A DNA stretch of 52,461 nt, from NCBI GenBank assembly GCA_013697245.1, contig JACCXH010000036.1, positions 1-52,461 of the forward strand, written 5' to 3'. Positions within the stretch are counted from its first letter, which is position 1. Each line of letters begins with the position of its first letter. A program made the translations under genes and the position numbers. Source of the DNA: Bacteroidota bacterium (GTDB lineage: Bacteria; Bacteroidota; Bacteroidia; B-17B0; Aurantibacillaceae). The notes below the pieces were generated by a model. That model made no database searches. It worked only from the letters and a program-made list of their open reading frames with translations, and was not told the origin of the DNA. This document shows positions 24,015 to 33,544 of the stretch, one piece after another.

Positions 24015-26981
24015 TTAATATCCAAAAATTTCTTTTAAGGTTAAAAATTTAACCGTACCGTATTTTTCAAGTGTTTTCATATCAAGCCCGTCTTTTTTTC
24101 CTAACACTAAAATAGTAGTTGGCTTGCCTTTAATGTATTCTTTTTGAAATTTTTCTACATCTTCTAATTTATAATCCTGGATCTTTTGATAAATGTCTTT
24201 TCGGATATCAGTTTGATTGCCCATATTTTGAGCGGTTATATATTCAAAAAATATGTCTGATTTTGTTACGCGTTGGGTTCTCATTTCCTGCAGAATTAAT
24301 TCTTTCGAAGAATTAAAGCCGCCCTCGGTTCTTGGCATGGTATTTAAAAGATCGCTTAAGCCTTTCATAGCTTCGCTTAATTTATCGGCCTGCGAGCCAA
24401 TGTAAGACGAGTTATAATAATTTTTACCTTGTTTATTTGGCTGACGATAGCCTGAACCTGTTGAATAGGCCAGCGCCTTGGATTCCCGGAGATCCTGAAA
24501 AACAATACTGCTCATGCCTCCACCAAAATAATTATTGTACAAAGCAATTATAGGAACTTTAGCAGAGTCATATTTAGCGCCATTCGAAAGCATTAATATT
24601 TCAACCTGTGTCATATCAAAATCAACCACGTAAACGGTTTTATCCATTGTTCTTTCTACAAAATTATACGAAGGTGAAATGGCAGTTAATTTCTCTGGAA
24701 CATGATGGTATGAGTTAATCATGGATCTTATTTCTTCTAATTCGTTAGGACCATAATACAATACCTTATGCTCAAAGCCGGTTAAAGACTTTATTTTATT
24801 TTTAATATCCGTAACTGATATTTTATTTATCTCTTCATCGCTTAATACATTCGAGAAAGGATTTATCGGACCAAATCGCGCATAATTAAGCATAGCATGA
24901 TTTAAGATCACCGCTTTTTGTAATTTTTGATCGTTGCGTGATTTAATAATATCTGCTATTAAAGTTTTTAAAACCTTATCGTCAACAACGGGCTTGTCAA
25001 GTATCTTCTCAAATAATTTGAGTGCTTTTTCAAAATTATCGTTTAAGCCAACCAAACTTATCCAGGTATTTTCATCACCGCTATGCACATTAAAGGTACA
25101 ACCCAATTTGTAAAACTCTTGTTTGATCTTTGCCGCGTCCATTCCCTCTGTTGCCAAATAAGGAATGTATTTGACAACAATAGGCAATAGTTTATCGTTA
25201 TTGCTTCCCATTTCAAACTCGTAATACAATTCAAACAATTTGTTCTCTGTATTCTTATTGTACAATAAAGGAATGTTTGCTTTTAAAGTTGATTTCTGAA
25301 TATCTTTTTCAAAGTCCAAGAATTTTGGTTCAATTTTAGCGGGAACAGAATTATTTATGTCCTTAACAAATTTGGAGCTATTGTCCCTGTCTACTTCAAT
25401 GGGTGTAATGGCAGGTTTTACCACTTTTTCGCTTGGTACATTTTCGCCGGTTCTTTTATACACCACAACGTAATTTGAATTGGTAAAATTTTTATTTGCA
25501 AAATCAACAATCTCTTTTTTGGTGATCTTTGAAATACGTTCGATCCTATCAACTGCTTTTTGCCATTTAATATTACCAATAAATGCATCTAACATTTCAT
25601 TAGCCCTCGAATAATTTTGCTCTAGATCTTTTGTTTTTTTAAGTTTCATATCAGTAATTACAGCTTGCAACAACCAATCAGGAAATTCTCCTTTTTTTAC
25701 AAGTTCTATCTGGCCTAAAAGTAATTGTTCAACTTCTTCTAAAGATTGTCCTTGTTTTGGTTCACCGGAAAAACCAAATAAAGTATAATCACTTAACACA
25801 TAAAAAATATTATTACTGGTTAATACTTTTTGGGCCTGATTTAGGTTAATATCCATTAAACCTGCAGTGCCATTATAAAGTATAGAAGCCATTAATTCAC
25901 CAACATCCGCATCCGGTGTTCCCTCGCCGCCAACTCTAAAACCAAGATTTACGTTGGCAGGATCAGGCCCTACAACTGTTTTTACGATCTTTGATGTAAT
26001 AGGATCTTCCGGTTTAAAATCATACGAGTCAACCGGCTTTGAAGAATAAGAACCAAAATTCTTTTCAATATCTACAATTACTTTATCCGGATCAAAATCG
26101 CCACTCATAATAATTGCCATGTTATTTGGAACATAGTATTTATTGTAGAATTTATTTATTTCGATAAGTGATGGGTTTTTTAAATGTTCAATTGTACCAA
26201 TAGTTGTTTGTGTGCCGTAAGTATGCTTTTTAAAAAGGCTTGACATAAGCGCATCGTAAACTTTATCGTTATCATTATCAAGGCTGCGGTTCTTTTCTTC
26301 GTAAACAGCTTCTAACTCGGTATGAAATAAACGCAGAACAGGCTTGCGAAAACGTTCAGACTCGATCTTTAACCAGGTACTTATCTGGTTGCTTGGAATA
26401 TCGTTTACATAAACGGTTTGATCAAAAGAGGTAAATGCATTGGTGCCATCTGCTCCAATAGTGGCCAACATTTTATCGTATTCGTTTGCAATAGCGTATT
26501 TAGCGGCAATACCACTTACGCTATCTATCGCGTGATAAATAATTTTACGTTTGGCTTCATCTTTTGTTTCGCGATAAACTTCATAAAGGCCTTCTATCTT
26601 TTTTATTTCAACCTCTTCTTTTTTAAAATCTTTTGTACCGTATGTATCGGTGCCTTTAAATACCATGTGTTCTAAATAATGGGCAAGGCCAGTTGCATCA
26701 GAAGGATCGTTCTTACTACCTGCTTTAACTGCAATTAATGTTTGGATTCTTGGTGCGTCTTTATAAACAGATAAATATACTTTTAAACCATTCTTTAAAG
26801 TATAGATACGTGTTTTTAAAGGATCGTTAATGGCATACTCGTAATTTAAGTTGGATTGTTTAAGGTCAGAAATAGGTGTAGCGTTACCTAATTGTTTTTT
26901 TTGTTTAACCGGTGTTTGAGCAAATGAAACGATCGTTAACAATAAAGCGATAAGGAAGAGATTTAATTTAGTATTTACCAT
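24015..26981 (-). CDS. M16 family zinc metallopeptidase, two-domain, periplasmic
   Basis: A 988-residue insulinase-type protease. The signal peptide ends about residue 21 ('IVSFAQ'). The N-terminal half has the inverted zinc motif HxxEH as 'GLAHYLEHMVFKGT' (H101, E104, H105) and the downstream acidic 'ELEAVYEEKNRSLD', which carries the third zinc ligand. The region between them is longer than in pitrilysin. The C-terminal half is an inactive M16 repeat with 'YFGGGMSSIVFQDLRESKALAYSTGSG' (quoted in part as 'FQDLRESKALAYS'). Such proteases degrade peptides in the periplasm. It lies 28 bp after dnaX and could be cotranscribed. Confidence 0.93.
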   Translation of the reverse strand: MVNTKLNLFLIALLLTIVSFAQTPVKQKKQLGNATPISDLKQSNLNYEYAINDPLKTRIYTLKNGLKVYLSVYKDAPRIQTLIAVKAGSKNDPSDATGLAHYLEHMVFKGTDTYGTKDFKKEEVEIKKIEGLYEVYRETKDEAKRKIIYHAIDSVSGIAAKYAIANEYDKMLATIGADGTNAFTSFDQTVYVNDIPSNQISTWLKIESERFRKPVLRLFHTELEAVYEEKNRSLDNDNDKVYDALMSSLFKKHTYGTQTTIGTIEHLKNPSLIEINKFYNKYYVPNNMAIIMSGDFDPDKVIVDIEKNFGSYSSKPVDSYDFKPEDPITSKIVKTVVGPDPANVNLGFRVGGEGTPDADVGELMASILYNGTAGLMDINLNQAQKVLTSNNIFYVLSDYTLFGFSGEPKQGQSLEEVEQLLLGQIELVKKGEFPDWLLQAVITDMKLKKTKDLEQNYSRANEMLDAFIGNIKWQKAVDRIERISKITKKEIVDFANKNFTNSNYVVVYKRTGENVPSEKVVKPAITPIEVDRDNSSKFVKDINNSVPAKIEPKFLDFEKDIQKSTLKANIPLLYNKNTENKLFELYYEFEMGSNNDKLLPIVVKYIPYLATEGMDAAKIKQEFYKLGCTFNVHSGDENTWISLVGLNDNFEKALKLFEKILDKPVVDDKVLKTLIADIIKSRNDQKLQKAVILNHAMLNYARFGPINPFSNVLSDEEINKISVTDIKNKIKSLTGFEHKVLYYGPNELEEIRSMINSYHHVPEKLTAISPSYNFVERTMDKTVYVVDFDMTQVEILMLSNGAKYDSAKVPIIALYNNYFGGGMSSIVFQDLRESKALAYSTGSGYRQPNKQGKNYYNSSYIGSQADKLSEAMKGLSDLLNTMPRTEGGFNSSKELILQEMRTQRVTKSDIFFEYITAQNMGNQTDIRKDIYQKIQDYKLEDVEKFQKEYIKGKPTTILVLGKKDGLDMKTLEKYGTVKFLTLKEIFGY

Positions 26982-27009
26982 TTACCGGGATTTTTATGCA
27001 AGTGTAAAT

Positions 27010-28731
27010 TTAGTAATCTATTTCTAAATCGAAGCGTTTTTTTAACTCCAATAAGGCCGGGTTTTTTTCGGCCATATTTTTAAAAATGTCAATGGGTTTA
27101 AAGGCTTTTCCCTGCGATTGGCTAATAGTAGTTTCTATTTCTAAACTAATTAAATTATTGCCAAGCAGCTTACGGATTTCGTCCAGAAATTGCTGCCTGA
27201 TATCCATTAATTGCTCTTTTTGAGTTTCGTTATTGATCTTTAACGAAATGGTTTTGTTTGAAAATGTTATTTGCGCAGTAGTTAAAGTAACCGCTAATTG
27301 TTTTGCGCCGCTTTGTTGTTTAACGGCAGCATAGTTGGCTATAACGGTTTTAATATCCTCTATGGTTACTTCTTTATTGGCTTCTTTTGGAGTTTCTTCT
27401 GTTATGCTAATAACAGCCTCTATTGGTTTGTTTGTTTGACCATTTTTAGTTTCGTTCAAACTAAAGGCCGATTTTATTTTTAGTTGCTCAAACGAAACAC
27501 TTGGCTTACTTGCCAATTTTATTTCGGGGTTTTGATTAACGCTAAGTGTTGGCTTTATTGTAGAGCTTACAGTTTCTGTACCGGTTGTTTTTTCGAAAGC
27601 GCTTTCTAACTCGTCATTTTTTTTTTCCGCATCTGGCGACGCGGTTAAAAATGTTAATTGCATAAGTGTCATCTCTACCAATAACCGCTGGTTCTTGGCA
27701 CTTTTATAATTTACGTCTGTTTTGCTTATTAACGCTAAAGAGCGAAGTAAAAAAGTAACATTGCATTTTTGTGATTGCTCAACATACCTCTGTTTTAATG
27801 CTTCACTAACTTCTATAAGCGAAATTGTTTGCGGGTCTTTACTTACCAATAAATTGCGGAGGTGTTCGCCTAAACCAATTAAAAAGTTATGGCCATCAAA
27901 TCCTTTTTTCAGAATATCATCAAAGGTAAGCATGATCTCTGGCAATTGCTGCGCTAAAAACGAATCGGTTATTTTAAAATAATAATCGTAATCTAAAACA
28001 TTTAAATTTTCTACAACTTGTTTGTAGGTTAAATGATTGCCGGTAAAAGCCACCATTTGGTCAAATATCGAACAAGCGTCGCGTAAGCCACCATCTGCTT
28101 TTTGCGCAATTATATGCAATGCTTCGGGCTCATAGCTTACGTGCTCTTCTTTTGCCATAAAAGCCAAATGGGAGCTAATATCTTCGGTTTTAATTCTATT
28201 AAAATTAAATACCTGGCAACGTGATAATATGGTGGGAATTATTTTGTGCTTTTCGGTAGTTGCTAAAATAAATTTGGCGTGCTTTGGCGGCTCTTCAAGC
28301 GTTTTTAAAAAGGCGTTAAAAGCGGCAGTGCTCAACATGTGCACCTCGTCAATGATGTACACCTTGTATTCTCCTAATTGCGGTGCAAACCTTACCTGAT
28401 CTACTAAATTCCGAATATCTTCAACAGAATTGTTACTTGCGGCATCCAACTCATAAACATTTAACGATGCGCCGGAATTAAAGGATACGCAGGAATCACA
28501 TTTATCGCAGGCCTCGCCATTGGCATTAATATTAAAGCAGTTTATGGTCTTGGCAAAAATACGGGCGCAGGTTGTTTTACCCACACCACGCGGCCCGCAG
28601 AACAAATAGGCCTGCGCCAGTTGTTTGTTGATAATGGCATTTTTTAAGGTATTGGTAATATGACCTTGGCCAACAACTGTGTTAAAGAGTTGCGGACGAT
28701 ACTTACGGGCCGATACAATAAAATTTTCCAT
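27010..28731 (-). CDS. dnaX: DNA polymerase III subunit gamma/tau
   Basis: A 573-residue clamp-loader ATPase. It has a Walker A 'GPRGVGKTTCARIFA' at about 46-60, a four-cysteine zinc module ('CFNI...CDKCDSC'), a Walker B-type 'VYIIDEVHML', 'FLKTLEEPP' and the arginine finger 'TILSRCQVFNF'. Residues ~370-450 are a low-complexity linker and the end is a tau-like C-terminal domain. I see no obvious slippery heptamer proving a gamma form. The gene is divergent from the regulatory-domain gene at 28850 across a 118-bp promoter region. Confidence 0.96.
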   Translation of the reverse strand: MENFIVSARKYRPQLFNTVVGQGHITNTLKNAIINKQLAQAYLFCGPRGVGKTTCARIFAKTINCFNINANGEACDKCDSCVSFNSGASLNVYELDAASNNSVEDIRNLVDQVRFAPQLGEYKVYIIDEVHMLSTAAFNAFLKTLEEPPKHAKFILATTEKHKIIPTILSRCQVFNFNRIKTEDISSHLAFMAKEEHVSYEPEALHIIAQKADGGLRDACSIFDQMVAFTGNHLTYKQVVENLNVLDYDYYFKITDSFLAQQLPEIMLTFDDILKKGFDGHNFLIGLGEHLRNLLVSKDPQTISLIEVSEALKQRYVEQSQKCNVTFLLRSLALISKTDVNYKSAKNQRLLVEMTLMQLTFLTASPDAEKKNDELESAFEKTTGTETVSSTIKPTLSVNQNPEIKLASKPSVSFEQLKIKSAFSLNETKNGQTNKPIEAVISITEETPKEANKEVTIEDIKTVIANYAAVKQQSGAKQLAVTLTTAQITFSNKTISLKINNETQKEQLMDIRQQFLDEIRKLLGNNLISLEIETTISQSQGKAFKPIDIFKNMAEKNPALLELKKRFDLEIDY

Positions 28732-28849
28732 TGGCAGAGCTTAAATTTACGCTAAATAAGGCTTTTTTAGAAAGATAGTTGTGCCTAAAAAAGGTTAATT
28801 TATTAACTATGTGTTTATAAATATAATTTAGAAAGTTAAATTTATAGCA

Positions 28850-29659
28850 TTGAATCGTAACAGGCTAATACTTGCACTTGGGTTAACAATTATTGTTAAT
28901 TGCCTGCATGCACAAAGGATGTTAAAAGGCACTATTGTTGAAAAAGACAGTAATACCGTTATGCCCTTTGTTTACATTATCAATAAAAGCAATGGTAATG
29001 GCACGATGTCGGATAATGATGGAAAATTTACCTTATCCTCCAATAATAACGATACGCTTATTTGCTCTTACGTTGGTTATTCAAAAATGTATTTACCGGT
29101 AAATAAATTAATTGCGAATAACAAGGGCGAGATTAAAATTATAATGGATAAACAATTCATTAATTTAAATACAATTACCGTTACTTCGTTTAAGGTTAAA
29201 CCTTACGAGCGCGAGTATATGAAATCGATCATAGACCGCAGCAGGATAAAAAGCATGGATTATGCCACAAGTCCAATATCCGCGCTTTACGCACAATTTA
29301 GCAATGAAGGAAAACAAGTAAGAAAACTCGCAAAGATTTTTGAAGAGCTTTTGATAGAAGAAGAAGTTCAAAAAAGATTAAGCCCCGAAATATTAAGAAG
29401 GTTAACCGGAGATGAGAACATAGACTATTATGCTTTTAGAAAATACTGTTATAATGTAAGTAATGAGTTCATAATTACACATGATGGTGTTGAGCTTTAC
29501 TCAAAAGTAATGGAATGTTATAAACGTTGGAAAAAAGAGAAAGGCCCAGGCTATAACAGTGAGAAAGGATACCAAAACAATAACAATGGTAACAATACAG
29601 AAAATAATGGTTACAAACCATTTAATCATGTAGACTATAAGAAAAAAAAGAATGAATAA
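28850..29659 (+). CDS. Exported protein with carboxypeptidase-like regulatory domain
   Basis: A 269-residue exported protein starting at TTG 28850, which gives a clean signal peptide (MNRNRLILALGLTIIVNCLHAQ is the mature cut region, shown here in part: 'TIIVNCLHAQ'). Residues ~25-110 are a CarboxypepD_reg-like beta-sandwich ('GTIVEKDSNTVMPFVYI', 'GTMSDNDGKFTLS', 'CSYVGYSKM'). The rest is helical and charged, with 'FEELLIEEEVQKRLSPEIL', and ends in an Asn-rich, Lys-rich tail. There is no TonB plug or barrel. It may be a surface-assembly or scaffold protein, but its function is unknown. A TAAATTTA box lies 10 bases upstream, one base off the promoter consensus. Confidence 0.78.
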   Translation: MNRNRLILALGLTIIVNCLHAQRMLKGTIVEKDSNTVMPFVYIINKSNGNGTMSDNDGKFTLSSNNNDTLICSYVGYSKMYLPVNKLIANNKGEIKIIMDKQFINLNTITVTSFKVKPYEREYMKSIIDRSRIKSMDYATSPISALYAQFSNEGKQVRKLAKIFEELLIEEEVQKRLSPEILRRLTGDENIDYYAFRKYCYNVSNEFIITHDGVELYSKVMECYKRWKKEKGPGYNSEKGYQNNNNGNNTENNGYKPFNHVDYKKKKNE

Positions 29660-29697
29660 GATCAAGATGTTTCATAATAACATTTAAAAATATAAAG

Positions 29698-30267
29698 ATG
29701 AAAAATGACTTTTTAATTGCTGCCAGAAAACAATTTGAATATTATAAATTGTTAGGTGAAAAAACATTCGATCAATTAAATGATGAACAGTTATTTTTTA
29801 CTTATAACAACGATAGTAACAGCATTGGCATTATTGTAAAACATCTGCACGGTAATATGTTGAGCAGGTGGACGAATTTTTTAACCACCGATGGTGAAAA
29901 AGAAACACGTGATCGTGATGGAGAATTTGAAAATACAATAAAAACAAAAAAAGAATTATTGGAGATTTGGAATGCCGGATGGAATAGGTTATTTGACACT
30001 TTAAATTCTTTGACGGAAGAAGACCTTGTAAAAACAATTTATATCCGTAACCAGGGCTGTTCGGTAACAGATGCCATCTTGCGGCAATTAGCGCATTACC
30101 CGTACCATGTTGGGCAAATTGTTTTTATTGGAAAAATGTTAACCAATAATAATTGGAAGTCTTTATCTATTCCAAAAAATGCGTCGAAAGAATATAATTC
30201 AGAAAAATTCTCAAAGCCAAAACACGATGCGCATTTTACAGATGAATATTTGAAGAAGAAAGAATGA
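29698..30267 (+). CDS. DinB-like protein, DUF1572 family
   Basis: A 189-residue four-helix-bundle protein of the DUF1572/DinB-like superfamily. Putative metal-binding histidines are visible in 'IIVKHLHGNMLSRW' at about 43-56 and 'LAHYPYHVGQIVFIGKM' at about 131-147. 'SVTDAILRQ' just before the second pair is typical. DinB-like proteins act as thiol-dependent transferases or metal-dependent enzymes, but DUF1572 members have no established reaction. It starts 38 bp after the previous gene, same strand. A nested inverted-repeat element follows its stop. Confidence 0.88.
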   Translation: MKNDFLIAARKQFEYYKLLGEKTFDQLNDEQLFFTYNNDSNSIGIIVKHLHGNMLSRWTNFLTTDGEKETRDRDGEFENTIKTKKELLEIWNAGWNRLFDTLNSLTEEDLVKTIYIRNQGCSVTDAILRQLAHYPYHVGQIVFIGKMLTNNNWKSLSIPKNASKEYNSEKFSKPKHDAHFTDEYLKKKE

Positions 30268-30280
30268 CATCTGAAAAAAC

Positions 30281-30460
30281 TGCCACGAATTGCACTAATA
30301 ACACTAAACAATTTTTTTGGTTTTAGGCATCTTTGTTTAATGAAATAATTGTTCAAGCGATAAATCGCTTGAACTATAATTGCACAAATTAAAAGTGCAG
30401 TTTGAACAAAGAATAATAATTTGTGAAATTGGTGTAATTAGTGTCGTTTATTGGCGGATG
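30281..30460. repeat. Nested inverted-repeat element B, downstream of the DUF1572 gene
   Basis: The outer arms are TGCCACGAATTGCACTAATA (30281-30300, continuing ACACTAAACAATT) and the roughly complementary AATTGGTGTAATTAGTG (30427-30443) with TTGGCGG after it. Inside are CTTTGTTTAA (30331-30340) pairing with TTGAACAAAG (30402-30411, 9 of 10), a perfect 24-bp palindrome GTTCAAGCGAT-AA-ATCGCTTGAAC (30351-30374), and TGCAC/GTGCA (30381-30385, 30395-30399). The arm-hairpin-arm plan and 'ATTAGTG' arms match element A at 8551-8729. It has no coding potential and lies between convergent genes. Confidence 0.75.
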
Positions 30461-30510
30461 TCGGTTAAATTATTTAGTGTATTCGTTCCCCATAAAAGAA
30501 ATCTTTTAGT

Positions 30511-30984
30511 TTATTTAATTATCTCTTTCCACTTTCCTGATTCAGCATAATCTTTAATAACAGCGTTTCTTTTTAATAAAAATTTAGTCAGGTGTTTTGT
30601 AAGTACAACCGAATTAAATAATTTTCCAAATACTCCATAAGGAGATTCGTATTCAAAACGGTCTTTCATGGTCACAAATTCACCATGTGTTTCGAAATAA
30701 TGATCATGTTTAAAATATTTAAAAACTCCTTTTTTTTGTTCATCCCTAAAATGAAAAGGACGGTTAACTAAAGAAATGATAGAAGTAAGCTGTTGTCGTA
30801 CACCAAAATGTGTCGCTTCCCAGGTAACAAAGTCGTTTTGTTTTACGCAGCCGCTTGTAACGCCATCAATTGCTTTTTCATTTGTACCTTCAGTTGAAAC
30901 AAGATGCAGATCTATACTTGTTGCAAGGTCGAAACAAATTTCAATACCTGCTTTTATTTTTGTTTCTATTTCAATTACCGGCAT
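30511..30984 (-). CDS. SRPBCC-family ligand-binding protein
   Basis: A 157-residue helix-grip (START/Bet v1-like) protein. It begins 'MPVIEIETKIKAGIEICFDL' and has 'VTWEATHFGVRQQL', 'FRDEQKKGVFKYFKHDHYF' and the closing 'GKLFNSVVLTKHLTKFLLKRN' typical of SRPBCC proteins that bind small hydrophobic ligands. Database entries often call these 'cell division inhibitor', a label with little support. No enzymatic motif is seen. It starts 1 bp after the kelch gene stop on the same strand, so it is cotranscribed with it, an odd pairing of a cytosolic protein with a secreted one. Confidence 0.82.
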   Translation of the reverse strand: MPVIEIETKIKAGIEICFDLATSIDLHLVSTEGTNEKAIDGVTSGCVKQNDFVTWEATHFGVRQQLTSIISLVNRPFHFRDEQKKGVFKYFKHDHYFETHGEFVTMKDRFEYESPYGVFGKLFNSVVLTKHLTKFLLKRNAVIKDYAESGKWKEIIK

Positions 30985-30985
30985 T

Positions 30986-33466
30986 TTATTTTATTACTAC
31001 TTTGATCTTTGAAATAGTATTCCCGTTTTGTAGCTCAAGCATATAAATGCCTTTGGCGATTCCTTCTAAGGAAAATAAAAAAGAATTGTTTCCTGCAAAA
31101 GCCTTGATTTGCTCTTCTTTTATCGCTCTTCCAAAAATATCCGTTAATCTAAGATCACAATTTCCTGAAGCAGCAATTTTATAAGTAACTGTAATTGCTT
31201 CATCGGCCGGATTTGGAAAAACCGAAATGCTATTATTTCCGCTGGCATTTGAAGAAATGTCCGTGCATATTGAAACATTTATCATGATCGAATTTACGCT
31301 CGAACATCCTAATGTATTTGTTCCTGTAACTGAATAGGAAGTTGATATGATTGGATTAACGCCTATAGAAGGGCTCGTTGAACTATTACTCCATAAATAA
31401 GTAGCGCCACCGCTTGCATTTAAGACAATACTATCTCCAACACAGATTATACTTTGGCCACTTATTGACAGTATTGGTAAAGGATTTACGTTTACAGTAA
31501 ATTGCTGAATGTTTGTACAATTAAAAATATTTGTTCCTGTTACTGTGTAAATAGTTGTTGTGTTTGGGTTAACTGTTGTTGAGGCAGTTGCGGCACTATT
31601 ACTCCATACATAACTAGCTGCACCGCTGGCAGTAATGAGTGCACTGTCGCCATTACAAATTGTATTAGTTGCGCTATTTACAGTAACTAACGGGTTTGGG
31701 TTTACCGTAACTGTTACCTGTTGCACACCATTACATCCGTTTGCAGTGGTTGTATAATTATAAATCACATTAATCGGAGTTGCTGTTGTATTAATTAAAA
31801 TTTCGTTGGGATTTGATGATTGTGCAGATGTGATCGCGGCGTTACTGATGCCCGCTACAGTTGGCCTGGTCCACGTAAACGAGGCACCAATTACTGCGCT
31901 GCTTGGAGTGTAGGTAAATAAATTATTACTGCAAATACCTGCCGGCGCTAATGTACTGTTCATTATTGGAAATGGAATAAATGTTACAGGATTTGAACTA
32001 ATACCATTGGCTATAACTACAAGAGAATAGGTGCCTTGTGGTAAACCGGCGGGCAAGGTAAATTGAGTTGTATCAGGCAATGTTCCGGTTTGCACACCGG
32101 TTCGGTTCCAATTAAATGTGCGGGCATAGTACACATTCGTTCCGGAGTTCAATCTAACAATTGGATAGTTAGTTGCCATTTGCCAATCATCACCGTATTC
32201 TGCACCTTCGCCAATGCCGTTAAAAAGCATACCTGTTATTGTAAATGAATTACAACCGTTTTGAATAATGTTACTTATGGTTGGTTGCCCTGCGGCAAGC
32301 TGTGGCCCACTTGGTGTATAAACATGATATTGTTTCTCACCTTGTTGTCCATACAAAATAGTTCCATCAGGCAGATCAAGAAAATTAGTAAGGTAACATT
32401 CAACATTTAAAGTAGGAGTTCCAAGAGGTGTATTAATTGCGGTAAATGTATTTGTAAGGTAATCAAATTCATAAAAGGTAGTTGGTGTTGGAAAATGATT
32501 TGTGGATGTTGGTGTTGGCGAAAGTGCGCAAATAATTTTTCCGTTTGGCATCATGGCACCGCCAGCATCGGGTGCGCCGCTTGCGCTTGGGGTTAACGGG
32601 CCGGCAGACCAAGTGCCCGGACTATTTGTACCGGATGGTGTATAATAAGCAGTTTTATTCGTAGAGCCAATAAAAAATGCCCTGCCATCCGGTAATAAAA
32701 AAGCCGGTCCGGTTTCGTCACCAAAAGGGTCATATAATGAAACCGGAACTGTTGCATCTGCAACCCATGAATTAAGAGAAGGAATATAACGTTCAGAATT
32801 GGTACTAAGCCTATCAATAAAGATAAAGCTATTATCAGGTAATTTTACCCAGGAAGATTCGTTATGAATTCCAAGACAAGTTGGCCCCGGAGAATAACTA
32901 TTAGTTAATGGATTATATATCACATTTGTTTTTAAACTTCCTGTTACCAGTGCTTGTAATACCCTGCCATCGGGTAATATTTCCGAATTAGCATCACTTA
33001 CAACTCCCGGAGGAGGCGTCATTGTCCAGGTATTTGTAATGGGGTTATATATTTCACCAAAAGATTTACCTGTTCCGTATTCGCCACCTGCCACATATAC
33101 ACGCCCATCTTTAAGTATTTGCGATGAAAAATAAAGGCGAGTTTTATTCATTGGGGCAATAGTAGACCAGGTTCCATTTATATAACTTCCACTCGCATCC
33201 GGCGTTAATTTATTCCAGGTATTGCCTATGCCATCGCCGCCGCCGGTAGTTGTTTTTACAATTACTGAGCCATCCGATAATAAAAGCATCACGCCGGCAC
33301 AAGTATCAGGTGCGATGGTTGTAATTGCTGTCCAGCTTTGTCCTTTATACTGTTCAATAGAAAAAGTGATCAGTAAAACAACAACTAAAAAATAATTTCC
33401 TGTAAGGGATGTAAAAATGTTTTTTAAATTCTTAAGAGTGTTTTGGTAGAATAATTGTTGTTTCAT
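30986..33466 (-). CDS. Secreted galactose-oxidase-like kelch protein with Ig repeats and T9SS type A domain
   Basis: An 826-residue secreted protein. The frame opens with TTG at 33487, but that codon lies inside the promoter's -7 box, so ATG 33466 ('MKQQLFYQNTL') is chosen. A long signal sequence is followed by a kelch beta-propeller (about 45-400) with 'LKDGRVYVAGGEYGTG', 'EILPDGRVLQAL' and 'FLLPDGRAFFIGS'. A galactose-oxidase-type C-terminal domain ('EGAEYGDDWQMATNYPIVRL') comes next, then about three Ig-like repeats ('SGAASYVWSN', 'SGGATYLWSN') and a type A sorting domain ('VFPNPADEAITVTY...GIYMLELQNG'). Copper ligands of galactose oxidase were not identified. It is followed 1 bp later by the SRPBCC gene. 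Confidence 0.88.
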   Translation of the reverse strand: MKQQLFYQNTLKNLKNIFTSLTGNYFLVVVLLITFSIEQYKGQSWTAITTIAPDTCAGVMLLLSDGSVIVKTTTGGGDGIGNTWNKLTPDASGSYINGTWSTIAPMNKTRLYFSSQILKDGRVYVAGGEYGTGKSFGEIYNPITNTWTMTPPPGVVSDANSEILPDGRVLQALVTGSLKTNVIYNPLTNSYSPGPTCLGIHNESSWVKLPDNSFIFIDRLSTNSERYIPSLNSWVADATVPVSLYDPFGDETGPAFLLPDGRAFFIGSTNKTAYYTPSGTNSPGTWSAGPLTPSASGAPDAGGAMMPNGKIICALSPTPTSTNHFPTPTTFYEFDYLTNTFTAINTPLGTPTLNVECYLTNFLDLPDGTILYGQQGEKQYHVYTPSGPQLAAGQPTISNIIQNGCNSFTITGMLFNGIGEGAEYGDDWQMATNYPIVRLNSGTNVYYARTFNWNRTGVQTGTLPDTTQFTLPAGLPQGTYSLVVIANGISSNPVTFIPFPIMNSTLAPAGICSNNLFTYTPSSAVIGASFTWTRPTVAGISNAAITSAQSSNPNEILINTTATPINVIYNYTTTANGCNGVQQVTVTVNPNPLVTVNSATNTICNGDSALITASGAASYVWSNSAATASTTVNPNTTTIYTVTGTNIFNCTNIQQFTVNVNPLPILSISGQSIICVGDSIVLNASGGATYLWSNSSTSPSIGVNPIISTSYSVTGTNTLGCSSVNSIMINVSICTDISSNASGNNSISVFPNPADEAITVTYKIAASGNCDLRLTDIFGRAIKEEQIKAFAGNNSFLFSLEGIAKGIYMLELQNGNTISKIKVVIK

Positions 33467-33484
33467 GAAATTGACTTTGTTTAC

Positions 33485-33515
33485 CAAATTTAATTAAATA
33501 AACCTTAACCCCAAA
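33485..33515 (-). promoter_or_regulatory. Promoter of the kelch/SRPBCC operon
   Basis: On the minus strand TTTG (33515-33512) and TAAATTTG (33492-33485) are separated by 19 bases, a perfect Bacteroidota -33/-7 promoter. Transcription should start about 33478-33481, just ahead of ATG 33466. It shows that this operon is independent of the aroE group upstream. Confidence 0.85.
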
Positions 33516-33544
33516 TTTTATAATTGCAACGGTAAATGAAACTG

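Noticed and set aside
27010-28731. Programmed frameshift in dnaX producing a gamma form
   Set aside because: I could not find an A-rich slippery heptamer with a following stem in the right frame by eye, so I do not claim it.
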